A DNA stretch of 64,000 nt from Polynucleobacter sp. Tro8-14-1 (GTDB lineage Bacteria; Pseudomonadota; Gammaproteobacteria; Burkholderiales; Burkholderiaceae). Below are positions 30,095-42,238 of this stretch, one piece after another (the first letter of the stretch is position 1; the number at the start of each line of letters is the position of its first letter). The stretch lies in contig NZ_JACVPX010000003.1 in the NCBI RefSeq assembly GCF_018881655.1, positions 171,772-235,771 of the forward strand. The letters run 5' to 3'. The notes beneath the pieces are model-generated. The model was given only the letters and a program-made list of their open reading frames with translations, made no database searches and had not been told where the DNA came from. The position numbers and the translations under genes were made by a program.

Positions 30095-31561
30095 TCAGAG
30101 TTTGCTGACAGCAACATGCTGCAACAGATTAATTACAGCTGGATGAATGATGTCGGTAAATGGTTTTGGATAGACACCCATACCAATTACACAGATAGAT
30201 AAAACTGCCATCAAGAAATATTCACGACCGTTCAAATCCTTTAACTCTTCAACGTGGGCATTGTTAACGGTACCGAAAAATACACGTTTCACCATCCACA
30301 AGGAATAAGCGGCGCCTAAGATCAATGCTGTAGCAGCTAGGATACCGATGACAAAGTCATAGTCAACAGCAGCTAAGATCACCATGAATTCACCAACAAA
30401 CCCAGAGGTAGCAGGTAAACCGCAGTTGGCCATCGCCATTAATACGGCAAACGCAGTAAATGCAGGCATGCGATGCACTACGCCACCGTAATCAGCGATC
30501 TGTCGGGTATGCATACGGTCGTAAAGTACGCCAATGGACAAGAACATCGCACCGGCAACAAAGCCGTGTGAAATCATCTGCACAATACCGCCCTCAATAC
30601 CCAGCGGACTAAAGAGGAAGAAGCCTAAGGTTACAAAGCCCATGTGAGCAACTGAAGAATAGGCAACCAGTTTTTTCATGTCTTTTTGAACAAGAGCAAC
30701 TGCACCTACATAGATCACCGCAACCAAAGATAAGAAGATTACAAAAGGGCCTAAGTATTGGCTCGCATCTGGCGCGATTGGCAAAGAGAAGCGCAGAAAT
30801 CCATAGGCACCAAGCTTCAACATAATTGCAGCCAAAACCACTGAGCCACCTGTTGGCGCTTCAACGTGGACATCTGGTAGCCAAGTATGTAATGGCCACA
30901 TTGGAACCTTGACAGCAAACGCCATAAAGAATGCTGCAAACAATAGGATCTGCTCGACAATATCTAATCGGGCATTTTGCCAAGCCAAAATATCGAATGT
31001 ATTAGTCACGTTGTACAAATACAGCATGGCAATCAAAGTAAGCAAAGAGCCAAGCAAGGTATACAAGAAGAACTTAAATGCCGCATAAATACGGTTGTGG
31101 CCGCCCCATACACCAATGATGATGTACATCGGAATTAATGTCGCCTCAAAGAACATATAGAAAAGCAATGCGTCAAGAGCGCAAAATACGCCGATCATTA
31201 GTCCAGACAGGATCATGAACGAGGCCATGTATTGCGAAACCTTAGTTTGAATCACTTCCCATGCTGCAATCACCACAATGACGTTGATGAATGCAGTAAG
31301 TACGATGAACCAAACAGAAATGCCGTCAATGCCTAGGTAATAGTTAATATCGTAACGTGGAATCCAGCTGATCTTTTCAACGAACTGCATTCCAGAATTA
31401 GCGATATCAAAATTAATCAACAATGGAAGCGTTGCAATAAAGCTAAGCACAGCTCCGATCAGGGTCAACCAGCGTACACCGGCAGTTGATCTTTCAGACC
31501 CATAAAACAAAATAATGAGTCCAAAGACAATCGGGGTCCAAATGGCGTAAGAAAGAATCAT
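30095..31561 (-). CDS. nuoM: NADH-quinone oxidoreductase subunit M
   Basis: Antiporter-like proton-pumping subunit of complex I, 488 residues and about 14 helices. Key features are the glutamate in FMFFEATLIPMYIIIG-like context, the lysine region FAVKVPMWPLHTWLPDVHVEAP, and KDMKKLVAYSSVAHMGFV. It lies between nuoL (24-base gap) and nuoN (10-base gap). Confidence 0.97.
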   Translation of the reverse strand: MILSYAIWTPIVFGLIILFYGSERSTAGVRWLTLIGAVLSFIATLPLLINFDIANSGMQFVEKISWIPRYDINYYLGIDGISVWFIVLTAFINVIVVIAAWEVIQTKVSQYMASFMILSGLMIGVFCALDALLFYMFFEATLIPMYIIIGVWGGHNRIYAAFKFFLYTLLGSLLTLIAMLYLYNVTNTFDILAWQNARLDIVEQILLFAAFFMAFAVKVPMWPLHTWLPDVHVEAPTGGSVVLAAIMLKLGAYGFLRFSLPIAPDASQYLGPFVIFLSLVAVIYVGAVALVQKDMKKLVAYSSVAHMGFVTLGFFLFSPLGIEGGIVQMISHGFVAGAMFLSIGVLYDRMHTRQIADYGGVVHRMPAFTAFAVLMAMANCGLPATSGFVGEFMVILAAVDYDFVIGILAATALILGAAYSLWMVKRVFFGTVNNAHVEELKDLNGREYFLMAVLSICVIGMGVYPKPFTDIIHPAVINLLQHVAVSKL

Positions 31562-31585
31562 AGTGGCTACTTAAGTAACAAAGGC

Positions 31586-33646
31586 CTAGCGAACAAAAGG
31601 CAGGTAAGCATACAAAACCCAAGCTAACAATACAGCTAGGCCCGCAATCATTGCGAAGGCATAGTGGTAGAGATAGCCGGATTGCAAATGACGAATTACT
31701 CCGGCAAAGCGCCCTACTGCATGGGCACTACCATTAACAAAGAAACCGTCGATGATCTTTTGATCACCGCGATGCCATAAGAAGCCGCCGATCCAAATAA
31801 GGCCTTTAGCAAACACGGCTTGGTTGATTTCATCGAGGTAATACTTGTTATCAAATAATTTCTTAATTGGTGCAAATGTTTCGGCAACTTTGGCTGGTAG
31901 CTTAGGAGCCCAGAGATAACCAATCGCAGCAGTCAACACGCCAAGTACTACCAACAACAAGACTGGTGAAGTGAATGCATGAATTGCCATTGCAACTGGA
32001 CCATGGAACTCATCTTCCAACTCTTTCATCACCGGATGGCGTGCTAAGTCGATAAAGATGGAATCGCCAAAGTAAGTTCCGAATAACAGCGGTGAGATTG
32101 TGTAGAAACCAATAATTACGGATGGAATTGCCAGAAGAATCAATGGCAATGTCACAACGAATGGTGATTCATGGGGCTTTTGACCTGGAGCTAAACCATG
32201 ATGCGCATGATCGTCACCCTGCTCCGCATGATCATGATGATGGTCGTGGGCATGTGAATCCTCATGACCCCAGCGTGCTTTACCGTGGAATACATAGAAA
32301 TATAAACGGAATGAATACAGGGCTGTTACGAATACGCTAGCCATGACTGCAAAGTAGGCAAAGCCTGAACCAGGGATATGACTTGCAGCTACCGCCTCAA
32401 TAATGGAGTCTTTTGAATAGAAGCCTGAGAAGAATGGAGTTCCCACCAGAGCCAGATTGCCTAACAACATCATCAAGCAAGTAATTGGCATATATTTCCA
32501 GAGACCGCCCATCTTGCGCATATCTTGTTCGTGATGCATACCAAGAATCACGCTACCTGCTGCAAGAAATAACAATGCCTTAAAGAAAGCGTGAGTCATC
32601 AAATGGAAGATGGCTACCGGATATGCAGAAACACCCAATGCGACTGTCATGTAACCCAACTGAGACAAAGTTGAATACGCAACAACGCGCTTGATATCGT
32701 TTTGCACAATACCGAGGAAGCCCATAAAGAGCGCTGTGATTGAACCAATCACCAAGATAAAGCTCAGCGCGACATCTGAAAGCTCAAACAGTGGTGACAT
32801 GCGTGACACCATGAAAATACCAGCAGTAACCATGGTTGCAGCATGAATCAATGCAGAGATTGGTGTTGGACCCTCCATCGAATCTGGTAGCCAAACGTGT
32901 AATGGGAATTGAGCTGACTTACCCATTGCACCAATAAATAAACAGATGCAGGTAACGGTCATCAAATTCCAGCTAGTACCAGGTAATGTCTGGGCTGCTA
33001 GAGCGGAATTCTGAGAGAAGATCACGTCATATTGCATCGAGCCAGTACTGGCCAACAGAATGCCGATGCCCAAGATGAAGCCAAAGTCACCGACTCGGTT
33101 AACTAAGAAAGCCTTCATATTAGCAAACACTGCAGACTGGCGTTCAAAGTAGAAACCAATCAATAAATAAGAAACCACACCCACAGCTTCCCAGCCAAAG
33201 AAGAGTTGCAATAAGTTATTACTCATCACCAACATCAACATAGCAAAGGTGAATAAAGAAATATAGGAGAAGAAGCGGTTGTAACCTTCTTCACCGTGCA
33301 TATAGCCAATGGTGTAGATGTGGACCATCAATGACACAAAGGTCACGACGCACATCATAGTTGCCGTTAAAGGGTCAATCAGGAAGCCAATATCTAAATT
33401 GAGTTCGCCCAATTGCATCCAATGGTAAACAGTTCCATTGAAATAGAAGCCATCCATCACTTGAACTAATACATTGCAGGAAAGCACGAATGCAATGGTT
33501 ACGCCCAAAATAGTCACAAACTGACTGGCCCCATGACCAATGCGATTGCCGCCTAATTTGGTGCCAAAGAAACCAGCGATGATAGATCCGACTAATGGCG
33601 CCAAAGGAATAGCGCAAAGTACAGGTATGTTTAAGGTCAATTGCAT
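31586..33646 (-). CDS. nuoL: NADH-quinone oxidoreductase subunit L
   Basis: Distal antiporter-like subunit of complex I, 686 residues, with the long lateral amphipathic helix expected near the C terminus. Core motifs are FFGWEAVGVVSYLLIGF, GKSAQFPLHVWLPDSMEGPTP and NDIKRVVAYSTLSQLGYM. Residues 461-483 form a loop extraordinarily rich in His and Asp (11 His in about 23 residues), a possible metal-binding patch. It lies 2 bases after nuoK. Confidence 0.97.
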   Translation of the reverse strand: MQLTLNIPVLCAIPLAPLVGSIIAGFFGTKLGGNRIGHGASQFVTILGVTIAFVLSCNVLVQVMDGFYFNGTVYHWMQLGELNLDIGFLIDPLTATMMCVVTFVSLMVHIYTIGYMHGEEGYNRFFSYISLFTFAMLMLVMSNNLLQLFFGWEAVGVVSYLLIGFYFERQSAVFANMKAFLVNRVGDFGFILGIGILLASTGSMQYDVIFSQNSALAAQTLPGTSWNLMTVTCICLFIGAMGKSAQFPLHVWLPDSMEGPTPISALIHAATMVTAGIFMVSRMSPLFELSDVALSFILVIGSITALFMGFLGIVQNDIKRVVAYSTLSQLGYMTVALGVSAYPVAIFHLMTHAFFKALLFLAAGSVILGMHHEQDMRKMGGLWKYMPITCLMMLLGNLALVGTPFFSGFYSKDSIIEAVAASHIPGSGFAYFAVMASVFVTALYSFRLYFYVFHGKARWGHEDSHAHDHHHDHAEQGDDHAHHGLAPGQKPHESPFVVTLPLILLAIPSVIIGFYTISPLLFGTYFGDSIFIDLARHPVMKELEDEFHGPVAMAIHAFTSPVLLLVVLGVLTAAIGYLWAPKLPAKVAETFAPIKKLFDNKYYLDEINQAVFAKGLIWIGGFLWHRGDQKIIDGFFVNGSAHAVGRFAGVIRHLQSGYLYHYAFAMIAGLAVLLAWVLYAYLPFVR

Positions 33647-33648
33647 GA

Positions 33649-33957
33649 CTAGCCTTTTAGGTGGTCAAGATCATCGGCATTAATCGTGTCAACCTTACGG
33701 AAGAGCACAACCAAAATTGCCAGGCCGATAGCTGCCTCAGCAGCTGCCACAGTCAAAATAAAGAATACGAATACTTGACCAGCCATATCACCCAAATAAT
33801 GGGAGAAAGCCACAAAGTTCATGTTCACCGAGAGAAGCATCAACTCAATTGCCATCAGCAAAACGATGACATTCTTGCGGTTTAAGAAAATTCCGATAAC
33901 GCTAGTTGCAAATAAGATCGCACCCAACACTAAATAATGAGCGAGAGTGATATTCAT
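33649..33957 (-). CDS. nuoK: NADH-quinone oxidoreductase subunit K
   Basis: Small three-helix membrane subunit of complex I, 102 residues, the normal length. The two membrane glutamates involved in proton transfer are visible, one in [13 protein letters not shown] and one in [14 protein letters not shown]. Its ATG overlaps the nuoJ stop by four bases (33954-33957, ATGA), suggesting coupled translation. Confidence 0.97.
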   Translation of the reverse strand: MNITLAHYLVLGAILFATSVIGIFLNRKNVIVLLMAIELMLLSVNMNFVAFSHYLGDMAGQVFVFFILTVAAAEAAIGLAILVVLFRKVDTINADDLDHLKG

Positions 33958-34601
33958 TTCTTCCCCCCTCTTGTATCTTGCTTTGCAGCCATGTCTGAAC
34001 CCATTTTCACAATGCGCATGCGATCTGCTGCAACGACATTGACTTGCTCGTGAATATTCTGCGATTTAGAGTCTTTGCGATTACGCAATGTCAATGCAAC
34101 TGCGGCAATAATCGCCACTAGTAAGATCACACCAGCAACTTCAAAGGCGTATACATAATCGACAAAGATCAACATACCCAAAGCTTGGGTATTGTTTGCC
34201 ATCAACTCTTCTGGCATGAGCTGCACTGGCACATCAGTTCCAATAAAGCTACGAATGATCACAATTGATAACTCAAGAACAATGACGGCACCCATCAAGA
34301 AGGCAACCGGTAGAAACTTTTTGAAATCGCGACGTAAATGTTCAATATCTAAGTCCAGCATCATCACCACGAAGAGGAACAAGACCATCACTGCGCCAAC
34401 ATAGACCAAAATCAGAGCCAAGCTTAAGAACTCCGCCTTGAGCAACATCCAAAGACCTGACGCGCAAAAGAAAGCCAATACCAAGAATAGTGCTGCATGC
34501 ACTGGGTTACGAGCCGTGATCACACGAAGCCCAGAAATCACCAATAAGCCTGCAAAGCCATAAAAAAACATGGCAAATAAAGTAGATGGATCGAATGTCA
34601 T
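33954..34601 (-). CDS. nuoJ: NADH-quinone oxidoreductase subunit J
   Basis: Five-helix membrane subunit of complex I, 215 residues. The third-helix region [22 protein letters not shown] contains the pi-bulge segment typical of NuoJ (about 55-77). The last 45 residues are a charged cytoplasmic tail. It overlaps nuoK by four bases and follows nuoI by 20. Confidence 0.96.
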   Translation of the reverse strand: MTFDPSTLFAMFFYGFAGLLVISGLRVITARNPVHAALFLVLAFFCASGLWMLLKAEFLSLALILVYVGAVMVLFLFVVMMLDLDIEHLRRDFKKFLPVAFLMGAVIVLELSIVIIRSFIGTDVPVQLMPEELMANNTQALGMLIFVDYVYAFEVAGVILLVAIIAAVALTLRNRKDSKSQNIHEQVNVVAADRMRIVKMGSDMAAKQDTRGGKK

Positions 34602-34621
34602 ATTAGTTAAGCTCGATTCGA

Positions 34622-35113
34622 TTAACGGTAAGGTGCATCAGCTGCACGGTTAGCGGCGATATCTTTTTCGTATTTATCACCCACAGCTAAAAGCATGTCT
34701 TTAGTGAAATACAAGTCGCCGCGCTTATCGCCGAAATACTCAAAAATATTTGTTTCAACAATGGCGTCTACTGGGCAAGCCTCTTCACAGAAACCACAAA
34801 AGATACATTTAGTCAGGTCAATGTCATAACGGCTGGTACGACGAGTGCCATCATCACGCTCAGCAGTTTCAATGGTGATAGCATAAGCCGGACAAACTGC
34901 TTCACATAACTTGCAGCCAATACAGCGCTCTTCACCATTTTCATAACGACGAAGTGCGTGCAAACCACGAAAGCGACTGGATAACGGCGTCTTTTCTTCT
35001 GGGTATTGAACGGTAATTTTTGGCTTAAAGAGATAGCGACCGGTAATAGACATGCCGACCAAGATATCTCTTAGCATCAAGCTATCGAGGAATTGGGAAA
35101 TTTTCTTAAACAT
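34622..35113 (-). CDS. nuoI: NADH-quinone oxidoreductase subunit I
   Basis: Iron-sulfur subunit of the complex I connecting arm carrying clusters N6a and N6b. Two ferredoxin-type motifs are intact: [12 protein letters not shown] and [12 protein letters not shown]. The length of 163 residues is usual for betaproteobacteria. It lies 11 bases after nuoH. Confidence 0.98.
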   Translation of the reverse strand: MFKKISQFLDSLMLRDILVGMSITGRYLFKPKITVQYPEEKTPLSSRFRGLHALRRYENGEERCIGCKLCEAVCPAYAITIETAERDDGTRRTSRYDIDLTKCIFCGFCEEACPVDAIVETNIFEYFGDKRGDLYFTKDMLLAVGDKYEKDIAANRAADAPYR

Positions 35114-35124
35114 GATTTATCAAC

Positions 35125-36198
35125 TTATTTCCAAATATTCCATGGAGAGACAACCCACGCGCCGATCACAACCACCCAAAATACTGATATGGGAATAAAT
35201 ATTTTCCAACCCAAACGCATAATTTGGTCATAGCGATAGCGCGGTAATGTAGCGCGCAACCAAATAACGCAGGATAGGAGGAAGAATGTTTTACCAAATA
35301 ACCAGAAGAACCCTGGAATATCACGCAAGATTGGCAAGTCAACAATCGGCAACCAACCTCCTAAGAACATGATGGATGCAACAGCTGCAATCAAAATCAT
35401 GTTGGCATATTCAGCCAAGAAGAACATGGCAAAAGACATACCTGAATACTCAACCATGTGTCCAGCTACGATTTCAGATTCACCCTCAACCACGTCAAAT
35501 GGATGGCGGTTTGTTTCAGCAACGCCAGAGATAAAGTAAATCAAGAACATTGGTAATAAAGGTAACCAATTCCACGAGAGGAAATTAAGACCCATGCTGG
35601 CAAAGTAGCCCTGCTCTTGTGAAGTTACGATGGCGCTTAAATTTAACGAACCCGAGGTAAGCAAGACGGTAACCAATGCAAAGCCCATTGCAATCTCATA
35701 GGAGATCATTTGAGCTGATGCGCGCATTGCACCGAGGAATGGATATTTAGAGTTAGAAGACCAACCAGCCAAGATAACCCCATAAACACCAATAGAAGAA
35801 ATAGCCATGATGTACAGCAAGCCTGCGTTTACATCAGCTAAAACCATCTTTGCCTGAAATGGAATCACAGCCCAAGCAGCAAATGCAGGCATGATCACCA
35901 TGATTGGTGCAATGAAGTACAAAACCTTACTAGCTTGAGCAGGTGCAATGATCTCTTTCATCAAGAGCTTTAATGCGTCAGCAATTGGCTGCAATAAACC
36001 CAGTGGACCTACGCGATTTGGGCCAAGACGAATATGCATCCAGCCAATCAACTTTCTTTCCCAAAGGGTTAGATAGGCAACGCAACCAAACATCGGCAAT
36101 ACGATGATCACAATACGAATCAATGCCCAAACCAAGGGCCACAATGAGCCAAAAATAGCCTCGCCTTGAGTAGTTATGAGGTTCAAGAAATTATCCAT
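35125..36198 (-). CDS. nuoH: NADH-quinone oxidoreductase subunit H
   Basis: Eight-helix membrane subunit that forms the quinone cavity with NuoB and NuoD. At 357 residues it is standard. The family motifs [20 protein letters not shown] and [19 protein letters not shown] (acidic loop) are intact. It lies 8 bases after nuoG. Confidence 0.97.
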   Translation of the reverse strand: MDNFLNLITTQGEAIFGSLWPLVWALIRIVIIVLPMFGCVAYLTLWERKLIGWMHIRLGPNRVGPLGLLQPIADALKLLMKEIIAPAQASKVLYFIAPIMVIMPAFAAWAVIPFQAKMVLADVNAGLLYIMAISSIGVYGVILAGWSSNSKYPFLGAMRASAQMISYEIAMGFALVTVLLTSGSLNLSAIVTSQEQGYFASMGLNFLSWNWLPLLPMFLIYFISGVAETNRHPFDVVEGESEIVAGHMVEYSGMSFAMFFLAEYANMILIAAVASIMFLGGWLPIVDLPILRDIPGFFWLFGKTFFLLSCVIWLRATLPRYRYDQIMRLGWKIFIPISVFWVVVIGAWVVSPWNIWK

Positions 36199-36206
36199 CT
36201 CGTCCC

Positions 36207-38522
36207 TTATGCCTTACTAATAGTTACTGGACCAAACATCGATCCCAATTTGGCACTTGCCATGGTGCCAGCAGAAATTCTGACAGCTCCAGGCGCTAAA
36301 TTAACCTCTAATGTTGCCGGCATATCAACCGAATGAGAATCTTGGCTAACACGCACTGCATCACCCTCTTTGAGGCCCAATTCAACGAAAGTGATTTTAT
36401 TTAAGCCTACCTGATTGCCACGCTTAGCATCACGCGTTAACTGCAAAGCTGAAGAACGCCGTACGATTTGGTCGCCAGCATAAATGTTGACATCAGCCAA
36501 ACGCTCGAGACCATTGAAAGGAGCTAGATTTCCATTGGCAATCGAAGAGCTTGTAGCTTTGTTATTTAAGCGATTGCAATAACCATCGTCCAATGCTTCT
36601 CCTAGCGCTTCCTCAGGAGCATTAAACAAGAAACCGTCTAAACCTAAGAGCCCACCCAATACACGCAATACTTTCCATGCTGGACGTGAATCACCTAAAG
36701 GTTTTACTGAAGGCTGGACTGTTTGAACCCTTCCCTCTAAATTCACAAAGGTAGAGACTGTTTCTGAAAACACTGAAGTAGGCAGAATGACATCGGCTAC
36801 CTCCATCAAGTCAGCACTCTTATAAGCGCTCAAAGCAATAACGGTATTAGCCTTTGCCAAAGCCGCACGAGCAGTTGCTGGATTTGGCAAATCTGAATCT
36901 GGCTCGATATTCATCAAGATCACTGCGCGACGTTCGCCAGATAAGACTGACTCAACACCCACGCCGTTAGCATTCACTAAAGATGCGCCAACGGCATTGC
37001 CACCAACTGGCAAGAAGCCTAAGGTAGTACTAGTCTGATCAGCAATAAATTGCGCCATGACGTGCAAGTCAGAAGCGTGGTGATGCGCAATAGCAGCAGA
37101 ACCAAGCAATATAGCCTTTGACTCACCGGAGAGCAAGCTATCGGCAATCTTCTGCGCCGCAGGAGAAATGGTTAGATTAAATGTGCCAACTGGCGCTGTT
37201 ACTGATTTTGCTTTTGCAACAGCAAGTGCAACTTCACTCAATGCATTCAACCATGCGCTTGGAGCCACTGAAATACCGCTACTTGGAATAAACCAGTCAT
37301 CACCACCCGCATCGATACGTAATACTTGTAAGGCGCGTTTGCTGGCAGTACGAATACGAGCAGCTAATACAGGCTGGTCTTTGCGCAAGAAACTACCAAT
37401 AACTAATACACGATCCAATTCATTGATCTTGGCGATTGGCATACCCAACCATGGCGCTGCTGCAGCATTTTTTACATCAGTTTGGCGCAATCGAGTTTCC
37501 ATTTGATTGGAGCCAAGGCCACGCACTAACTTTTGCAAGAGGTGCAATTCCTCAGTAGAAGATATTGGGTGGGCTAAAGCACCAATCGACTCAGGACCAC
37601 TTTCTGCTGAAATTGTTTTCAGAGAATGAGCAACATAATCTAAAGCTGACTGCCAATCTGTTTCTAACCACTGGCCGCCCTGCTTCACCATTGGTGTGGT
37701 TACACGGTCAGAACTATTTAAACCTTCATAAGAGAAGCGATCACGATCGCTAATCCAGCATTCATTAATAGCTTCGTTTTCTAGAGCAACTACACGCATG
37801 ACTTTATTAGCTTTAGTCTGAACTGTAGTGTTGGCACCTAAGCTATCGTGCGGACTAACTGAACGCTTACGTCCGAGTTCCCATGTACGCGCTGCATAAC
37901 GGAATGGCTTGCTGGTTAAAGCGCCAACTGGACACAAATCAATCATGTTTCCAGACAGCTCTGAATCTACCGTCTGACCAACGAAGGTGGTGATCTCGGA
38001 ATGCTCACCGCGGTTGACCATACCTAACTCCATAACGCCGGCAACTTCTTGGCCGAAGCGTACACAACGAGTGCAATGGATGCAACGTGTCATCTCTTGC
38101 ATGGAGATCAATGGGCCAACATTTTTATGGAAGACAACACGCTTCTCTTCATCGTAGCGTGAGTTTGATTTTCCGTAACCAACCGCTAAGTCTTGTAATT
38201 GACACTCGCCACCCTGATCGCAAATTGGGCAATCTAATGGATGGTTAATGAGCAAGAATTCCATGACAGAACGCTGAGCCTCAACCGCTTTTGCAGAATG
38301 CGTAAACACCTTCATGCCTTGAGTCACTGGAGTCGCACACGCAGGTAATGGCTTAGGCGCCTTCTCCACTTCTACTAGACACATGCGGCAGTTAGCAGCA
38401 ATCGATAACTTCTTGTGATAGCAGAAGTGAGGAACGTAGGTGCCGAGCTTGTTCGCGGCGTGCATCACCATCGAACCTTGCGGAACTTCTACAGTCTTAC
38501 CATCTAATTCGATTTCTACCAT
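36207..38522 (-). CDS. nuoG: NADH-quinone oxidoreductase subunit G
   Basis: Large peripheral subunit of complex I that holds iron-sulfur clusters N1b, N4 and N5. The N-terminal ferredoxin domain has [20 protein letters not shown] and CATP; next is the [18 protein letters not shown] region, then [10 protein letters not shown]. The rest is a degenerate molybdopterin oxidoreductase domain. The start is the ATG at 38522, giving MVEIELDGK and 771 residues; a GTG two codons earlier is less likely from comparison with the family. It is 32 bases after nuoF. Confidence 0.96.
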   Translation of the reverse strand: MVEIELDGKTVEVPQGSMVMHAANKLGTYVPHFCYHKKLSIAANCRMCLVEVEKAPKPLPACATPVTQGMKVFTHSAKAVEAQRSVMEFLLINHPLDCPICDQGGECQLQDLAVGYGKSNSRYDEEKRVVFHKNVGPLISMQEMTRCIHCTRCVRFGQEVAGVMELGMVNRGEHSEITTFVGQTVDSELSGNMIDLCPVGALTSKPFRYAARTWELGRKRSVSPHDSLGANTTVQTKANKVMRVVALENEAINECWISDRDRFSYEGLNSSDRVTTPMVKQGGQWLETDWQSALDYVAHSLKTISAESGPESIGALAHPISSTEELHLLQKLVRGLGSNQMETRLRQTDVKNAAAAPWLGMPIAKINELDRVLVIGSFLRKDQPVLAARIRTASKRALQVLRIDAGGDDWFIPSSGISVAPSAWLNALSEVALAVAKAKSVTAPVGTFNLTISPAAQKIADSLLSGESKAILLGSAAIAHHHASDLHVMAQFIADQTSTTLGFLPVGGNAVGASLVNANGVGVESVLSGERRAVILMNIEPDSDLPNPATARAALAKANTVIALSAYKSADLMEVADVILPTSVFSETVSTFVNLEGRVQTVQPSVKPLGDSRPAWKVLRVLGGLLGLDGFLFNAPEEALGEALDDGYCNRLNNKATSSSIANGNLAPFNGLERLADVNIYAGDQIVRRSSALQLTRDAKRGNQVGLNKITFVELGLKEGDAVRVSQDSHSVDMPATLEVNLAPGAVRISAGTMASAKLGSMFGPVTISKA

Positions 38523-38554
38523 GCTCACTTTTAGATATCCCGTGCTCTAAATCT

Positions 38555-39853
38555 TTATAAAGGTTGTGCAGAATCTAAGCAGCGCTTATGTTCTACGTGA
38601 TACGCAAATTCATCCATATAATGTTTCAACATGCCACGTACCGGCATTGCTGCTGCATCACCTAAAGCGCAAATCGTACGACCTTGAATATTGGCAGCTA
38701 CGTCATTCAGCAAATCCAAGTCCTCTGGACGTCCTTCACCATGTTCAATGCGATGAACAATGCGCCATAACCAACCAGTACCTTCACGACATGGGGTGCA
38801 TTGACCGCATGATTCTTCGTGGTAGAAGTAAGACAAACGCTCCAAGGCGCGGACCATACAACGGGTTTCGTTCATCACGATCACAGCGCCAGATCCCAAC
38901 ATTGATCCTGCTTTTGCAATACTGTCGTAGTCCATAGTCAGATCAGTCATCTGCGCACCAGGAACAACTGGCGCAGAAGATCCTCCAGGAATCACAGCCT
39001 TCAAAGCTTTGCCATCACGCATACCGCCAGCAAGCTTTAAGAGCTCTGAAAATGGAGTACCCAACGGAATTTCATAGTTGCCTGGATGAACCACGTCACC
39101 CGATACCGAGAATATTTTGGTTCCACCATTATTGGGTTTTCCAAGCTCTAAATAGGCTGGACCGCCAATGGCCAAAATAAATGGCACAGCAGCAAATGTC
39201 TCAGTGTTATTAATGGTTGTTGGCTTGCCATACAAACCAAAACTTGCCGGGAATGGTGGCTTAAAGCGTGGCTGCCCTTTCTTACCTTCTAAAGATTCAA
39301 GCAGGGCCGTTTCTTCACCACAAATATAAGCACCCCAACCTGGGGATGCGTGTAACTGGAAGGAAAAATCGCTTCCTAAAATTTTGTCACCCAGATATCC
39401 TGCTGCTCGCGCTTCTTCAAGCGCCTCTTCGAAGCGAGAATACACATCCCAGATTTCACCGTGGATGTAGTTGTAGCCAACTGTAATACCCATTGTGTAA
39501 GCGCCGATGATCATGCCTTCAATCAAAGCGTGTGGGTTATAGCGCATGATGTCACGGTCTTTAAAAGTACCGGGTTCACCTTCATCGCTATTGCAAACTA
39601 AATATTTTTGTCCCGGGAATTGACGGGGCATAAAGCTCCACTTCAAACCCGTTGGGAAGCCTGCGCCTCCGCGACCACGTAATGAAGAAGCCTTTAATTC
39701 GGCAATGATGGCATCAGGAGATACTTTGTCGTTAATTAAACGACGTAGTTGTTGATAACCACCACGACTTTCGTAATCTTTTAAACGCCAGTTATCTCCA
39801 TTTAATCCAGCGAGGATTAAAGGCTTGATATGGCGATCGTGCAAGCTGGTCAT
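38555..39853 (-). CDS. nuoF: NADH-quinone oxidoreductase subunit F
   Basis: NADH-oxidising flavoprotein subunit, 432 residues. The NADH/FMN-binding motif [13 protein letters not shown] (about 60-72) and the FMN segment [14 protein letters not shown] are intact, and cluster N3 ligands appear in [12 protein letters not shown] with a later C near GRTICALGD. Its ATG overlaps the nuoE stop codon by four bases (ATGA, 39850-39853). Confidence 0.98.
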   Translation of the reverse strand: MTSLHDRHIKPLILAGLNGDNWRLKDYESRGGYQQLRRLINDKVSPDAIIAELKASSLRGRGGAGFPTGLKWSFMPRQFPGQKYLVCNSDEGEPGTFKDRDIMRYNPHALIEGMIIGAYTMGITVGYNYIHGEIWDVYSRFEEALEEARAAGYLGDKILGSDFSFQLHASPGWGAYICGEETALLESLEGKKGQPRFKPPFPASFGLYGKPTTINNTETFAAVPFILAIGGPAYLELGKPNNGGTKIFSVSGDVVHPGNYEIPLGTPFSELLKLAGGMRDGKALKAVIPGGSSAPVVPGAQMTDLTMDYDSIAKAGSMLGSGAVIVMNETRCMVRALERLSYFYHEESCGQCTPCREGTGWLWRIVHRIEHGEGRPEDLDLLNDVAANIQGRTICALGDAAAMPVRGMLKHYMDEFAYHVEHKRCLDSAQPL

Positions 39854-40356
39854 GCTGCTTTCCCTTCTGCACGTAACTCACTCAATAAAGCATCAATCTT
39901 TTCTTTGCTCATAAAACTGCACATGCGCTTGTCATTCACCAACATCACTGGTGAATCACCACAGGCACCCATGCACTCACCCTCTTTCAAGGTAAAAGTT
40001 CCGCATGGGGTAGTTTCGTTGTAGCCAATACCTAAGGTCTCCTTAAGGTATGTTGCTGCAGTTTCACCATGGGTTAATTGGCATGGCAAATTAGTGCAAA
40101 TCACCAATTTGTACTTACCAATTTTTTTGGTGTTGTACATGTTGTAGAAAGTTGCGACTTCATCAACAGCAATGCTTGGCATTTCTAAAATCTGGGCAAC
40201 CGTTTCAATAACTTCAGGAGAAACCCAGCCCACCTCAGTTTGAGCAGCAATCAAACAAGCCATCACAGCGGATTGCTTATGCTCAGCAGGATACTTAGCG
40301 ATATTGCGATGAATATCAGCTAGTGTTTTATCGGATAGTTGCAGAGTCGTAGTCAT
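39850..40356 (-). CDS. nuoE: NADH-quinone oxidoreductase subunit E
   Basis: Thioredoxin-like [2Fe-2S] subunit carrying cluster N1a. The four ligands lie in CTNLPC and CMGACGD. The start is the ATG at 40356 with an AAGGA site 7 bases upstream, giving 168 residues. A longer frame beginning at 40419 would run 41 bases into nuoD and adds residues not seen in the family. It overlaps nuoF by four bases. Confidence 0.97.
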   Translation of the reverse strand: MTTTLQLSDKTLADIHRNIAKYPAEHKQSAVMACLIAAQTEVGWVSPEVIETVAQILEMPSIAVDEVATFYNMYNTKKIGKYKLVICTNLPCQLTHGETAATYLKETLGIGYNETTPCGTFTLKEGECMGACGDSPVMLVNDKRMCSFMSKEKIDALLSELRAEGKAA

Positions 40357-40378
40357 TAAATATTCCTTGGCACGCCTA

Positions 40379-41632
40379 TTAGCGGTCAATCTCCCCGAAC
40401 ACAATATCTTGGGTACCAATAATGGTTACTGCATCAGCCAACATGTGACCACGTGACATCTCGTCCATTGCCGACAAGTGCACAAATCCTGGCGCACGAA
40501 TCTTCATGCGATAGGGTTTATTTGCACCATCAGAAATTAAGTAAATACCAAATTCACCTTTAGGATGCTCAACAGCTGAGTAAGCCTCGCCATCAGGAAC
40601 GTGAATACCCTCGGTGAATAGTTTGAAATGGTGAATCAACTCTTCCATATTGGTTTTCATATCCACACGCTTTGGTGGGGAAACCTTATGGTTGTCGCTC
40701 ATCACAGGACCTGGATTAGCCTTTAACCAAGCTACGCACTGTTTGATGATGCGATTAGATTGACGCATTTCTTCCATGCGCACTAAATAACGATCATAAG
40801 AATCGCCATTCACGCCCACTGGAATATCAAAATCTAAACGGTCATAGACTTCATATGGCTGCTTCTTACGCAAATCCCACTCGATACCTGAACCACGAAG
40901 CATTGGACCTGTGAAGCCGAGCTGCAATGCGCGCTCAGGAGTCACAATACCGATATTCACTAAACGTTGCTTCCAAATACGGTTATCAGTTAAGAGGTTG
41001 CAATACTCGTCAACATTGGCATCAAACCCATTGGTAAATTGCTCGATGAAATCAAGTAATGTGCCACTACGATTTTCATTCAAACGCTTGATAGCAGATG
41101 CACTGCGAATCTTGTTCTTGGTGTACTGAGCCATTTGATCAGGCAAGTCACGATAAACGCCACCTGGACGATAGTAAGCGGCATGCATACGTGCACCAGA
41201 TACCGCCTCATACATATCAAAGATATCTTCGCGATCCCGGAAAGCGTACAAGAAGACAGCCATTGCACCAACGTCCAGACCATGACAGCCAATCCAAAGC
41301 AAGTGATTCAGCAAACGAGTGAGCTCGTCATACATCACGCGGATATATTGAGCACGCAACGGAACATCAACTTGCAGTAATTTTTCAATGGCCATGACAT
41401 AGGCATGCTCATTGGACATCATGGAAACATAATCTAAACGATCCATGTAGGGGACGTTTTGAATCCAAGTACGTGTTTCAGCTAATTTTTCTGTCGCGCG
41501 ATGTAATAAACCGATATGCGGGTCAGCACGCTGGATCACTTCACCATCGAGCTCAAGCACTAGACGTAATACGCCATGCGCAGCAGGATGCTGAGGACCG
41601 AAATTGAGGGTGTAGTTCTTAATTTGTGCCAT
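40379..41632 (-). CDS. nuoD: NADH-quinone oxidoreductase subunit D
   Basis: 49-kDa-type subunit that lines the quinone-reduction site, homologous to [NiFe]-hydrogenase large subunits. The 417-residue protein starts with [15 protein letters not shown], whose histidine is at the quinone head-group site, and ends with the conserved DIVFGEIDR. It is separate from nuoC (3-base gap), unlike the fused nuoCD of E. coli. Confidence 0.98.
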   Translation of the reverse strand: MAQIKNYTLNFGPQHPAAHGVLRLVLELDGEVIQRADPHIGLLHRATEKLAETRTWIQNVPYMDRLDYVSMMSNEHAYVMAIEKLLQVDVPLRAQYIRVMYDELTRLLNHLLWIGCHGLDVGAMAVFLYAFRDREDIFDMYEAVSGARMHAAYYRPGGVYRDLPDQMAQYTKNKIRSASAIKRLNENRSGTLLDFIEQFTNGFDANVDEYCNLLTDNRIWKQRLVNIGIVTPERALQLGFTGPMLRGSGIEWDLRKKQPYEVYDRLDFDIPVGVNGDSYDRYLVRMEEMRQSNRIIKQCVAWLKANPGPVMSDNHKVSPPKRVDMKTNMEELIHHFKLFTEGIHVPDGEAYSAVEHPKGEFGIYLISDGANKPYRMKIRAPGFVHLSAMDEMSRGHMLADAVTIIGTQDIVFGEIDR

Positions 41633-41635
41633 AAC

Positions 41636-42235
41636 TTAAACCGGGCCTCCGTACTGCTCTTCACGAACAATGCGTGGAGTAATTTCTCGTGCCTCAATCG
41701 TGACCGGTTGATAGACAACACGTTTTAACTCTGGGTCATAACGCATTTCCACATTACCGCTGATTGGGAAATCTTTTCTAAATGGATGACCAATGAAGCC
41801 ATAGTCAGTCAGAATGCGGCGCAAGTCTTCGTGACCGTCAAATAGGATACCGTAGAGATCGAAGGCTTCACGCTCAAACCAATTGGCCGCAGCCCAAACT
41901 GGTGTAATTGAGGCTACTAATGGGTAGCTATCATCGGGCGCAAAAACACGAACACGTAAACGCCAGTTGTGTTGCAAAGAAAGTAGATGGCTTACAACAC
42001 CAAAGCGCAGACCGCTCCATGCTCCATCACGGAAATCTTGATAGTCAACACCACATAGATCAATCAATTGCTCAAAAGCAAGCGAAGGATCATCACGCAA
42101 CAACATGGCAGATTCAAAATAAGTGTCCGCATTAACAACTACAGTCACCTCACCCAATGAAATCTCAATGGATTTAGCGCGCTTACCTAAAACTTTTTCT
42201 AAGTTGGCTGCTAATTGAATTAAACGATCTGACAT
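41636..42235 (-). CDS. nuoC: NADH-quinone oxidoreductase subunit C
   Basis: 30-kDa-type peripheral subunit of complex I, 199 residues. The signature ERE(A)FDLYGI followed by [26 protein letters not shown] is intact (about 122-155). It is a separate gene, 3 bases after nuoB and 3 before nuoD. Confidence 0.97.
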   Translation of the reverse strand: MSDRLIQLAANLEKVLGKRAKSIEISLGEVTVVVNADTYFESAMLLRDDPSLAFEQLIDLCGVDYQDFRDGAWSGLRFGVVSHLLSLQHNWRLRVRVFAPDDSYPLVASITPVWAAANWFEREAFDLYGILFDGHEDLRRILTDYGFIGHPFRKDFPISGNVEMRYDPELKRVVYQPVTIEAREITPRIVREEQYGGPV

Positions 42236-42238
42236 AAA

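Noticed and set aside
37168..37506. Open frame of 112 codons on the plus strand inside nuoG.
   Set aside because: Antisense shadow; composition not protein-like.
38566..38937. Open frame of 123 codons on the plus strand inside nuoF.
   Set aside because: Antisense shadow of a strongly conserved gene; no family features.
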